A DNA stretch of 64,000 nt, from assembly GCF_910592395.1 (NCBI RefSeq), contig NC_088315.1:10666501-10730500 (forward strand), written 5' to 3'. Below, piece after piece: positions 54,235 through 64,000 of this stretch (positions within the stretch are counted from its first letter, which is position 1; the number at the start of each line of letters is the position of its first letter). A program made the position numbers and the translations under genes. The notes beneath the pieces were generated by a model. That model did not search any database. It worked only from the letters and a program-made list of their open reading frames with translations, and was not told the origin of the DNA. Source of the stretch: Lineus longissimus. Taxonomy: Eukaryota; Nemertea; Pilidiophora; Heteronemertea; Lineidae.

Positions 54235-55098
54235 TGTGACGGAGCGGGGATTTAGGCTATTGCACGGGCCTGGTCACAAATTAGAAAAAGCCTGCTGAAT
54301 GTATAATTATTTAGATGTATTAAAAATTAACAAGAACAAGAAAAATATATTTACAAAATTAACATTTCACCGCTCAAATCCAACAACTAAAAGTCTGTTC
54401 ACACGTTACCAAAGTCCAAAGCTCCCTCCACTCCGGGCTCCACTCCCTGGGTGCGGTCAATTCCCAACAACGGCTCCTCCACCTACCACCGGTCTCCCAA
54501 CACGTAACACACGTAACACACGTCTCTCCGAACTCCTCTCCCGTTACCACACGACAACACACGACACAAAAGTGTCCGTCCCGACACGCAGTCGGTCCAA
54601 GGCTACTCCAGTAGCCAGTAGCCAGTAGCCACCAAGCACGAAGCTCGTTTACAAATTAACGGTCTGGCGACACCTTGGCCGCAAAGCCAACTCACGGTTC
54701 GCCGACACGATAGCAGCCATGCTAAGGCGCTCCAACCCGCGGCTGGACGCAAATAAACAGGTGAGAACACCACGACTCTCCGACACACAGCCGGTTCACA
54801 TTCAACCAGGAATGACGACCACGTTGGTCAAACGGAATTGAGTTCGGCACGTTCGATGTACAACTTCTCCTTACAGAGGCCAGCCAGGAACTGCACACAC
54901 CCAGTCCAGCTCCAACTAATGAACCCGAGAGTTATATAAGTCTATGTCGATGAGTAATCACACAACGTCCTGAAGTTACCAAAGTCCTATTCAACACACT
55001 CAAGCTAAAGGTCTAAATTAACATGTAATAATATGACTGAAATACCAGTTACACATTCAGCCTAACCAGGGACAAATTATGAATGAATAAAACTAATA
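54235..55098 (-). repeat. 5' LTR of Gmr1-like element, outer end lost
   Basis: Matches 48087-48940 but stops after aataaaact-ataa; the last ~40-50 bp present at the left LTR (ggccaacaactcagg ... catcaca) are replaced by AT-rich sequence (55099-55132) that leads into a LINE. It also has gtagcca repeated three times where the left LTR has one. Confidence 0.8.
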
Positions 55099-55132
55099 AA
55101 ATAACATAAAATAAAAATAACATAAAATAATC

Positions 55133-56050
55133 ATGGGAAAGTCTACCGATAGTTCTAAAGTGAAAGGTGCCCCTTTTCCTTGTCGTGATGTTTTTGTTTA
55201 TCGGCTGGACAAGGCTACTAACGAGGATGACTTAAGAAATTTCATCGAGGAAAATTCCATTGAAGTAAAATCAGTCGAGTGTAGATCTCACGAAAATGCA
55301 AAGTTTAAATCATTTCAAGTTAGTGTTACCAAGACAGATTATCATAAAATGTTCGATGAACTATTGTGGCCTGGTGGCGTGTGTGTAAGAAAGTACATAA
55401 GACCAAGGAACAGTTCCGAAAATATCTCTCCGGAAGTCGGGGGTAGCCAAAACAGATACAGTAATGTTAATGGTACCAAATAATCTTTCTGTGGTGTTTA
55501 TAATATTAATCATGGTATTAAGCGTTTGTACTTATAATACCAGGGACTTGGGAGTGGTAAAATAGACTACATATCGCACTTACTAGACAATCATGACATT
55601 GTGTTGCTTCAGGAAACTTGGCTCTTGAAAGACAATTTGAACTTTATAGCGGATCGTATTCCAGATGTATGTACTCATGGTATCTCTGCTGTCGATGATT
55701 CCAAACCTTTGGTTGGGAGACCGTATGGGGGGTGTTCTATAATAACAGTCTATTAAATGGATTGGGATTTATTATTTCTGGGATTCGGCATATGTCCACC
55801 AACACCAATACCGGTACTGCCCCTATCAAATGATCTGCGACCCACGGTCAAAGTGGAACAAAAGTTCATCACCACGGCTCTTACAGTCCATGCCTGGACA
55901 GATACCACCCAGCAAGACGCATCATCCTTCTTCCACAGAGCGATCAGAAGCTGGAACACCCTCCCAGAAGCGACAACATCTGCCAAGACCCCTAGCCTCC
56001 AGCTCCGCGTAGACCACAACTATTTTAACCACCATATTTTATCGTTTTAA
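55133..56050 (+). pseudogene. Internally deleted LINE: ORF1 end, EN start, RT tail
   Basis: 55133-55483 is a 116-codon frame whose core (FVYRLDKATNEDDLRNFIEE, then FKSFQVSVTK and LLWPGGVCVRKYI) resembles the C-terminal fold of ORF1 proteins in LINEs of marine animals. 55520-55745 encodes the start of an APE endonuclease (LDNHDIVLLQETWLLKDN, GRPYGGCSII). At about 55745 the sequence jumps to an RT C-terminal tail (SFFHRAIRSWNTLPEA, 55920-55970) that stops at 56050. More than 2 kb of endonuclease and RT are missing. It abuts the truncated gypsy LTR. Confidence 0.65.
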
Positions 56051-56920
56051 TCGCACCGACCAAGATTTTATAAACGTCTGTGCACCGTCTGCGTAATGAG
56101 CAACTACTTCATGGTTAATAACGCGCAAACTGCGCCCTACCATTTAGGCCTACCGGAAGATGATGAGGATGCGGATAATGATAATAATAATATTAGGCAG
56201 GACCAAATTTGGTGTCCTCTAGTAGCCTAGCCTATCAGGATAGTCGCTGGAGACACGTCACAACCCATAGTTCGGAGAGATGAGACAATAAACAGTGAGG
56301 ATTGTCACAACCTTTAGGCCTATATACTTCATAAGGCAGGGGGTGCAGGCCTAGTGTTTCACCCAGCTGGGGTCTTATTCCGAGAGTAGGCCTAAAGATG
56401 AGACAACAGTCGCCGAGGACATGTCACGACACAACCTATCTCTAGGCCTAGCCTATTTATAAGAGTCCCCCCCCCCCCCCTCTCCCACCCGCCTGCTGCA
56501 TTGCTATATCCCATCCAACTTCGGTAGTGCTCGGCAATTTTGATAAGAACATCTACGAATGAAGCCTGGACTTTCTTATGTCTAATTGGGGTTGCCTTGG
56601 TGACGAGCGCGGGAAGGAGTCAATTAGGAATAGGGCATACACAGCGTGTGTGTACATCAACAGACTGTATGTGCACACACGCATGCACGTACAGTAGTCG
56701 GCCTACACAAGTCATGGAGTAGTGCGCTGTTACACATCCGTGAACAGGGTATCAATCTCTTTGTTCCAAAAACATTAACATATAAGGACGAAAGGTTTCA
56801 AAATCAATAAGAAAATATGAAACGAACGGAAGAATGAACAGATGACAAGGACCTAATAAATATGTCCATAACATCTCTGAAACGAGGCCTATTACTTCAT
56901 GACTTTGCCAGGCCAATATA
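56051..56920. other. Unassigned sequence, start of an interrupted repeat
   Basis: Rich in aggcct. A C run lies near 56466-56478. 56830-56920 is the left end of a repeat whose uninterrupted copy is at 61095-61195. The frame at 56540-56722 is unsupported. Confidence 0.5.
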
Positions 56921-59537
56921 CTGTAGTTTCATGAAAATAACACCACTTCGGGATATTCAAGGCCCGGCCTCTTCTCTCGAGTCTATTCACCAGAGGTAAC
57001 CAATGAGTGACTTCGCTGACCCTTGTGATGGCTCAGCCGAGCTGTCACGGTTACGCTAAACCACTTATTACCGCAGCCCTATTGATTCGAAGTGTTGTGG
57101 GCCTACTGGTCGATGAGTGCGCATGTGGGATGACGTAAATGGTGAGGCCACTCGCCGACCGTTTATACAGGTTGTCTCATAAAACTGAAGCACCTTTTAG
57201 ATTGATACAAACCCCCCAAAACAAAAAAAGTCCTTATTGAAACTCTGAAGAAAAATCTACAAATGCTTTCATTAGTAAAGCAAAGTGATATTCAGGCAAT
57301 GTTAGTAGTCACGAAATTCCGAAGAAAAACGAGGAGCTCATCCTCTGTTTTTCTACAACCCTCTTTTTTTGATTTAGACTCCCTAGGCCTACGTGGGAGA
57401 AAACAGAATCGAAGTTTCTAGGATTTGTGGTTTTCTTGAGGAACTCTAGGGCCTCTTAGGCCTATAAATGAAGCCCCACTGAGGGTACCCACATTGCAGA
57501 CAACCTGTGCGACAATGGATGCTGTAGAGCTGCTGAGAAAACGACGCCGGCGCTACACCGTGACATAAAAACTTGCCTGCCTGAGAGACCAGAAGGAGGC
57601 ACTGGTGAACGGTACGTCGCGCAGTATGAGAGAGTTCGCCGCCCACTATAACATCCCCTGAGACGTTTAGAAGGTGGAATCTCGAGGACCTCGAGCAGAA
57701 GCAAGAAGAAGGGCATGGCCGGAAGAAGACGGTGATGGAGCCCCGTGATCCGTTATGGCCACAGGTTGAGGACCAGCTTTACCAATGGCTGCAGCAGATG
57801 AGAGAGCATCGCCTCGCAGTCTCCGTTCTCGACATTCAAGATAAGGCGTTGGTAGTGTGGCAAAGCTGGTGGAATGAGTTAGCCCAAGATGTCAGAGAAG
57901 GGATTCAGCATTGTCGCCCTCAGCTATGGGATTTCAACGCATCCATAGGCTGGGTGGAGTGCTTGATGAAGAGACGCCACGTGTCCCTACGGAAGGTGGC
58001 CAAGAATACAACGACCGTCCCCGCTGATGCTGCTGCAAGGATCCAGACCTTCCGAGATGCGGTTACTGGGAGCATCGATCGTCTTGATATACAGATGCGG
58101 TTCTTCTTTAACATGGACCAAACCTTGTCCTGTTTGATATGAGAACCATGTACACGGACAACACCACGGGGGAGAAGGCCATAGACGTCTGATCATCCAG
58201 GTCCAATACTAAGTTGGGATGCACCGTCACCCTCTGCATCGCAGCCTCTGGAGCAAAGTTGCCGGCGCACACCACCTTCCCCAGAAGAGGTTTCGTCCGG
58301 GTGTTTGCAGCCCTCCAAGACAACCCAACAGCAGATGTAAAGATTACCCTATCGGAAACTGGTTGGATGAGGGAGGAAACGGCGCACAAGTGGTTAGATG
58401 AAGTCCTATCACCCTACTTCACCGACAACGAGACCGACCAGTTCCTGTTAATCGTCGATCATTATCAGGTCCACCGGACAGAGAACTTCCGGACGAGAGT
58501 CCGCGACATGAGAGGCAGCCTGGATTACGTACCTGCTGGTTGCACATCCCTCGTACAACCGTTAGACGTTGCAGTCATGAAGTCCTTCAAATGTCACGTA
58601 CGACGACAATGGAAATCGTGGAAGAAGGACCACACGGACGAAAGAGGAGACTGCCCTCACATCGGCCTGAGAGACGTGACCAACATCATCAGAGATGCCT
58701 GGGATGGTGTTGATGAGGACGTTATCGTCAATTGATTTGAAGCATTGTTTCAACCAAGGCCAATCGAAGCTGGACCACATGCTATCTTGGAGGAAGAAGA
58801 GGAGAATGCCGTGGATGGACCAGAGTTCGTGAATGTAGTCGAGGAGGACATTGTGATGGACTTGAATTGACTGTGGGTGTTGTGAATGATTGTGGGTACG
58901 ATTCTGAAAGCTGGACAATCTAATAATGTGTATCTTTAGCTTTGAAAAAAAATTGAATCGGGATTTGCATCGTTTTTTTTTAATCCTTCACTGATCACTT
59001 CGGACAAGACTGTACATTTAGAGGTATGTTCGGTTTTGTCTCCAGATATGTGACGGACAACTTCTCATTCTTACCAATTTCGCACTGCAAAGTATCTTTG
59101 AAAGCCCGAAGCTGGTAAGGGATGATAAGACCCGAAGACATGCTCCATTACCTCCCTGAGCAGTGCCTCACTTTGAAAGGGCAGTCCCTAAAACCAGCAG
59201 AAGCCAATATGTCAGTTGGACTTTTTTCATGGACACCCATTAGCCATTAGCACTGGGACACCCTTTACACTACCAATGACGATTAGTTGAAAATGTTCTG
59301 GGACACTCAGTACAATGGCCGAAGACCCGATCCCATTATCCCATTTATGGGAGACCTACGAATCGGTTTCAACAACCCAAACAATAAGGATTGGACTATT
59401 GGATATGAGGCCTGGACAACCCTCTCTGGAATCCCAACCAATGATCGGCCTTCTCAACAGCTCTGTTCGCCACCCTATGAGTTAGGGGCGGCGACACCGG
59501 CTGTTAATGAAGTGGTGTTATTTTCATGAAACTACAG
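56921..59537 (+). mobile_element. Pogo-superfamily DNA transposon
   Basis: Perfect 29-bp inverted ends (56921-56949 and 59509-59537, starting ctgtagtttcatgaaaataa) with TA on both sides (56919-56920, 59538-59539). It encodes a CENPB/DDE_1 transposase in the middle. The paralogous copy at about 61192 (ggccaatatatgtac) lacks the insertion. TA duplication and DDE_1 domain agree with pogo/Tigger relatives. The non-coding ends are unusually long for pogo (about 0.6 kb each). Confidence 0.85.
57514..58870 (+). pseudogene. Pogo-like transposase with CENPB-type HTH, broken
   Basis: An ATG at 57514 starts a basic HTH piece (SMREFAAHYNIP) with early stops. From about 57660 a frame gives RRWNLEDLEQKQEEGHGRKK, then the CENPB HTH (LWPQVEDQLYQWLQQMREHR, FNASIGWVECLMKRRHVSLR) and the first catalytic Asp in FNMDQT (about 58113). 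A frameshift near 58125 and a TGA at 58189 precede TVTLCIAASGAKLPAHTTFP, the second Asp in LLIVDHYQVHR and the third in LVQPLDVAVMK. A TGA at 58733 cuts before an acidic tail ending at 58870. All three Asp are present but the gene has at least four lesions. Confidence 0.75.
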
Positions 59538-59554
59538 TATTTGTAGTACATGTA

Positions 59555-60467
59555 CACTCATGGTCAAAAGTTTATGGACACCAGATTTTGCACATTTTCT
59601 CAAAAACGGCTAATCCTTTTTTACCCAAATTTTCACCAATGGTGGAGAATCTTCTTGGCTATCGAATGATATCATAGTTGATATCAGGACCAATTGCATA
59701 ACAAAGTTATTACATACTTTTGAGAGGCATCTATTTTTCACTTTTTGGTTGATGGATTTTTTAAATCGAAGTATAAATCTTGCATCATACAGATAACAAT
59801 GCTAAGACTTTCTGTGAAGAAAGTATTTGAAAATATCATTTACTTTTAATGATATATCAAAATATCAAAATTTGTATTTATCCATATTCTGACAATTTTG
59901 AGATTTTTCTGATTTTTCGATATATCCTAGTAGTACCCATGTCCCCTGAATAAATGGTGATTTTTTTCTGATTTTCAACTAAAGTAACATCTTGAAATTA
60001 TAATATGAACATTTTCATACTACCTAGTATCCACCTTTTCTCAGCAATATTAGTTGCTAGCTGTGCTAAATTGGTGCCATTCATTATTTGGGTATGACTT
60101 CTCAATGATACAGTTGCAAAAAACCCAAAAATATCAAATTATCAAAATATCAAAATTTTGATATTTCGATATATCTCAAAACCGAAATGAGATTTATCCA
60201 AATTTTTTTCACAGAAAGTCTTAGCAATGTGCAAGATATAATGTAGGGTAAATTTGGTTTTGAAAAATTGATTAACAAAAAAGTAAAAAAGATGCCTCTC
60301 AAAATTATTTAACAACTTTGTTATGCAATTGGTCCTGATATCAACTATCACGTCATTCGATAGCCAAGAAGATTCTCCACCACTGGTGAAAATTTGGGTT
60401 CAATAGGATTAGCCGTTTTTGAGAAAATGTGCAAAAACTGGTGTCCATAAACTTTTGAACATGATTG
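59555..60467 (+). mobile_element. 913-bp Tc1/mariner fold-back MITE
   Basis: Ends read cactcatggtcaaaagttta and, inward from the right, caatcatgttcaaaagttta, with similarity continuing for about 250 bp. TA flanks at 59553-59554 and 60468-60469. The interior has repeated atatcaaaatatcaaaa in both directions, so almost the whole element can fold. No coding capacity. The paralogue at 61205-61215 lacks it. Confidence 0.85.
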
Positions 60468-61361
60468 TACATTGTATCTTTTATCCAGGCTTCAGAATTA
60501 TGTTTGTCTGAAGTCTAGCTTGTGTCTGCATGCGATTTGATATCATATTTACGAAATTCGGTTGATTTGTCGTGAAACCGGTAGCGCATTTTAGAGAACC
60601 CACTGCGGTCATAGGCTTTCATACTTTCAGAGATGCAGTTTCAAAGTTGAGTTGGTGTCTTTCAGAGTTGAAACTGTTTCAGAGTTGATCCGTAACAGAC
60701 GTAGGCCTATCAAGGGCGGAGTGCCCCAACCCAAAGGAGAATCCTTGTAGAAGATGTCCCTGGTCGATATTACAGTAACAGGAATAGTCTCCTCTGAGGG
60801 GGCAGGCCAAAGGAGAATCCTTCTAGAAGATGTCCATGTTCGTCATTGCAGTTGCATAGATAGTCTCCTCTATGGGGGCAGGCCTGGTAGAACCCACACC
60901 GTGGATGACATGGCATGCAGTAGGCCTATCAAGGGCGGAGTGCCCCAACCCAAAGGAGAATCCTTCTAGAAGATGTCCCTGTTCGTCATTGCAGTTGCAT
61001 AGATAGTCTCCTCTGAGGGGGTAGGCCTGGTAAAACCTATCCTGGTTGAGATGGCATGTAGTAGACCTATCAAGAGCAGTGCCTCATCCCAAGAGAGAAT
61101 CCAGACGGAGAAAGAACAGATGACAATGACCTAATATGTCCATAACATCTCTGAAGCAAGGCCTATACTTCATGACTTTGCCAGGCCAATATATGTACAT
61201 CATGCACCTGTACATTGTATCTTTTATCCAGGCTACAGAATTATGTATGTCTGAAGTCTAGCTTGTGTCTGCATGCGATTTGATATCATATTTACGGAAT
61301 TCGGATGATTTCTCGTGAAACCGGTAGCGCATTTTAGAGACCCCACTGCGGTCTTAGGCTA
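60468..61361 (+). repeat. Complex repeat block with ~150-bp direct copies and tandem units
   Basis: 60468-60618 and 61211-61361 are direct copies (attgtatcttttatccaggc to gcggtc(a/t)taggct). Between them a ~200-bp unit is repeated: taggcctatcaagggcggag begins at about 60703 and 60920, with a third degraded start (gacctatcaagagcag) near 61063; ccaaaggagaatccttctag recurs within. Frames here are by-products. 61095-61210 is the unoccupied paralogue of the pogo and mariner targets. Confidence 0.75.
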
Positions 61362-61439
61362 ACTAATCATCAAAAGAAACCAAGGTGATCATTAATAAAA
61401 TTATTCCAACCACAGGTAGCATCGTTGTCGAACAAACCG

Positions 61440-61735
61440 TCCCGGGTATACCACAATCTCCACTCAACCCTACCCGGGTGACCCGGTATAACGCAACCTC
61501 CTAACAACATATCACGGACCAGCCCGGTATAATGCAAACTTCATCCAACCCTACCCGGGCCGCTACGTAGCGCCCCGGTACAACGCAATCTCCCGACAAC
61601 CTATCACGGAGCGGCCCGGAATAACGCCAACTCCATCCAACCCTTCCCGGCCCGCTACGTAGCGCCCCGGGACAAACCTATCTCCAAACAATCTGCGTCC
61701 CGGGGCGCTACGTAGCGACCCGGGTCACTATCTAG
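61440..61735 (+). repeat. Tandem repeat with cgctacgtagcg palindromes
   Basis: Imperfect units of roughly 90-110 bp with ccggtataacgcaa...ccatccaaccc...cccggg. The palindrome cgctacgtagcg occurs at 61561-61572, 61653-61664 and 61706-61717, each next to cccgg/ccggg. The first units lack it. Confidence 0.75.
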
Positions 61736-61845
61736 GCCTATTTTACTGCTGGGGTAATTAGCGCTATCTATCAATGTGCACCGGGCCTAGAAATTCTTAG
61801 TGATTACGACCATTGTCATGGAGTTTTATCTTATTTTGTACCGGG

Positions 61846-61997
61846 AGTCGACCTTATGGACTGTAAGAGCCGTGGTGATGGACTTTTGTTCCACTTTGAC
61901 CGTGGGTCGCAGATCATTTGAAGAGGCAGTACCGGTATTGGTGTTGGTAGGCATATGCCCAATCCCAGAAATAATAAATCCCAATCCATTTAATAGA
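61846..61997 (-). repeat. Inverted copy of the LINE tail segment at 55742-55892
   Basis: The reverse complement of 55742-55892 (ccaatccatttaatagactg and on). It directly adjoins the 5' end of the LINE frame that follows. Confidence 0.75.
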
Positions 61998-64000
61998 CTG
62001 TTTAATATGGAAGAAATCAATTGTGTGGGAGTTCATAGCGGAATTTGGGTCTTTCCTTGAAAGTGTTGTCTCGGTAACGAAACATCTGCTTTTGGCGGGT
62101 GACTTCAACATCCACTTAGACAAAACTGATCATTCCCTCGTAGTATCCTTCAGCAACATGCTTGATGCGTTCGAACTTGTTCAGCATGTGGCTGAGCCGA
62201 CTCATGCGAAAGGTCATATTCTTGACCAGCTGTTGTCGCATCGAGGTGCAGATGATATAATTAGTGATGTCACTGTCGATCCATCGTTATCAACCAAAGA
62301 TCATTACGCTGTTCATTGTTCTCTAAAACTTGTGCGCCCACTGGCTACTCCTAAAACTGCCACCTTCAGGAAGCTGAAGGATATTGACACCGAAGCTTTC
62401 CAGGCTGATATCCAAAGCAATGACCTGGTTCTGAATCCCAGTGGTCATCTTGGAGATCTCATCGGGCAATACGACACCTGTCTTAAGGAGATACTTGACA
62501 ATCATGCGCCATTAGTGACACGTTCCTTTGCAGTACGGGTTCACACGCCTTGGTTCAATGCAGATATTCGAGAGGCCAGGCGTATCAGACGTCGTTTTGA
62601 AAGGCAGTGGCATAAAGAACGCACGGAGATCAGTAAACAGTTGTATCGATCACATAGTGTGACTGTGACAAACTTAGTGAACGACGCAAAGCTTGAATAT
62701 AATCGATCTAGAATCGACGCAGCCAGTGATAAGGACTTATTCAAAATAGTGAATGAGCTCCTTGGGAAGAAAAAAGCATCTCCCCTCCCCACTCACTCTG
62801 ATGCCAAGCAACTCGCCGAGGACTTCAGCCACTTCTTTTCAGACAAGATTGATACGATTCGTGACAAACTTGATCGAACCAACTCGGATTCAGCACCAGC
62901 TGTTCTTCCTGAACGTCCTCCTGTGTTGGACGTACTTCGGCCAACCACCGAAGCTGAAGTGGAGAAGCTTGTCTTATCCTTACCATCAAAGGGATGTAGC
63001 TTAGATCCAATCCCCACCAGTCTCCTCAAGAAATGTCTGCCTCCACTATTACCAGCGCTAGTCAAGATCATTAACTTGTCAATTGAACTTGGGCAAGTGC
63101 CACCTAGCCTAAAGGGTGCGCTTGTCACGCCGCTTTTGAAAAAGTCGAATTTGGACAAGGATGTTCTTTCAAACTACCGCCCGGTGTCCAACCTATCGTA
63201 CTTGTCAAAACTGATTGAGAGGATCGTGGTTTCACGTCTGAAGGAACATATGTCTACTCATGGGCTCTACGACCCGAACCAATCGGGTTACCGCGAGGGT
63301 CACAGTACGGAAACGGTCCTGTTAAAGGTCGTCGACAACATTCTGTCATGCATGGACGAAGGTCATGAAGCGTTTCTAGTTCTCCTCGATATGTCAGCCG
63401 CATTTGACACTGTTGATCATGAGATCTTACTCGCCAGGCTGCATGACAGAATAGGTTTGACGTCTCAAGCCTTGAACTGGTTTGCTTCATACCTTCAACA
63501 GCGACAGGTATCTGTTTCAGTAAATGGTTGTGTGTCAGATAGTGTCGAGCTGAGGTACGGTGTCCCGCAAGGCTCAGTTTTGGGGCCGATCCTGTTCACT
63601 ATATACACGCTTCCCCTTGGTGACCTGATCCGTGAGAAGAGGATCACCTTTGAGATGTACGCTGATGATAATCAGCTGATGGACAGCTGTGGTGACAAGG
63701 AGGACGGTGCTCAGGTACTCTCTCACGCAGAGGACTGCATCAGTGACATTGGAGATTGGTTAATGGACAATAAACTTGCTCTAAATGCACCTAAGACCGA
63801 CATGGCAAACTTTGTGTCCTCCAGAAGGACTGGCTCTATTTCGTCCATTGTGGTTGGCGGTCAGGACATTCATGAATCGGATTGTGTGAAGGACTTGGGC
63901 GTTTGGCTGGATAAAAATATGACCATGAAGAAACAGGTCTCCTCCATCTGCAGGGCAGCTAGTGCAAGCCTTTACAACATCGGTCGTGTAAGAAAGTACC
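61998..64000 (+). CDS. LINE ORF2 (APE endonuclease and RT), CR1/L2-like, open to window end
   Basis: The frame is open without a stop from 61998 to 64000 (about 667 codons) and continues past the window. The 5' part is truncated: it begins inside the endonuclease (HLLLAGDFNIHLD, then THAKGHILDQLL, and KDHYAVH in the usual SDH position). A linker leads to RT: SNYRPVSNLSYLSKLIERIV, NQSGYREGHSTETVLLKVVD, FLVLLDMSAAFDTVDHEILL, YGVPQGSVLGPILFTIYTLP, and YADDNQLM as the catalytic box. These are typical of CR1/L2-group LINEs. No lesion is seen in 2 kb, so the copy is recent, but the missing endonuclease N-terminus makes it inactive unless the start lies elsewhere. Confidence 0.85.

Larger units (their letters stand above)
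48087..55098 (-). mobile_element. Gmr1-like Ty3/gypsy LTR retrotransposon (integrase before RT)
   Basis: LTRs at 48087-48975 (3' LTR, complete) and 54235-55098 (5' LTR, outer end missing) flank minus-strand genes in the order gag, zinc knuckles, protease, integrase, RT, RNase H. Integrase upstream of RT is the order known for Gmr1-type gypsy elements of fish and marine invertebrates; ordinary gypsy has RT first. The RNase H frame ends at a TGA (49124) close to the 3' LTR with no second integrase, confirming the order. Polypurine tract and primer-site candidates flank the LTRs as expected. Two frameshifts and at least two nonsense codons show it is inactive. Confidence 0.85.

Noticed and set aside
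59287-59529. 80-codon frame at the right end of the pogo element
   Set aside because: It overlaps the terminal inverted repeat and has no link to the transposase domains.
60700-61110. CRISPR-like spaced repeats
   Set aside because: Units are ~200 bp with gradual divergence and no constant short repeats or unique spacers; the context is animal repeat DNA.

Overview
The window is animal nuclear DNA with no bacterial features. Genes have GT-AG introns, intergenic DNA is AT-rich and full of simple repeats, and nearly everything coding is a mobile element. The mix (Polinton-like virion genes, Harbinger, Tc1/mariner, pogo, BEL/Pao, a Gmr1-type gypsy element, CR1/L2-like LINEs) and the abundance of short strings such as taggcctac suggest a marine invertebrate, perhaps an echinoderm, hemichordate or similar. 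This is an inference; no host gene in the window fixes the species.

Layout. 1-3.5 kb: virion block of a Polinton/adintovirus-like element (packaging ATPase C-terminus, TM protein, minor capsid, small hydrophobic protein, major capsid), with two covarying hairpins just after the major capsid gene. 3.7-11.8 kb: a dispersed repeat split by a 6.9-kb Harbinger element (3-bp duplication AAC) that carries a second, intron-containing Harbinger inside it. 12.6-13.6 kb: weak candidate host first exons. 13.7-27.8 kb: an inverted duplication whose left arm holds a 191-bp MITE and whose right arm holds a 7.8-kb BEL/Pao retrotransposon; each arm shows the empty site for the other's insertion. A Tc1-like element lies between the arms. 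28-29.3 kb: decayed CENPB/DDE_1 transposase with a long CCN/TCA microsatellite. 30.1-30.8 kb: long-TIR MITE.

31-42 kb is the part poorest in transposons. It has two intact single-exon reading frames of 336 and 320 residues that I do not recognise, a candidate PAN/apple-domain exon, and a fold-back element built from inverted minisatellites. 44.3-47.9 kb: a 77-bp hairpin and a decayed APE-type LINE. 48.1-55.1 kb: a gypsy element on the minus strand in which integrase precedes reverse transcriptase, the Gmr1 order, with pol ending in RNase H. 55.1-56.0 kb: internally deleted LINE. 56.8-61.4 kb: a repeat interrupted by a pogo element and a 913-bp mariner fold-back, with an uninterrupted paralogue downstream. 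61.4-61.7 kb: tandem repeats carrying a cgctacgtagcg palindrome. 62.0-64.0 kb: a LINE with more than 650 open codons of endonuclease/RT, running off the window end.

The main interest is the transposon stratigraphy (several insertions with their empty sites in the same window), the Gmr1 domain order, the capsid gene block with its hairpins, and the two orphan reading frames. I see no CRISPR array, rRNA or convincing tRNA.
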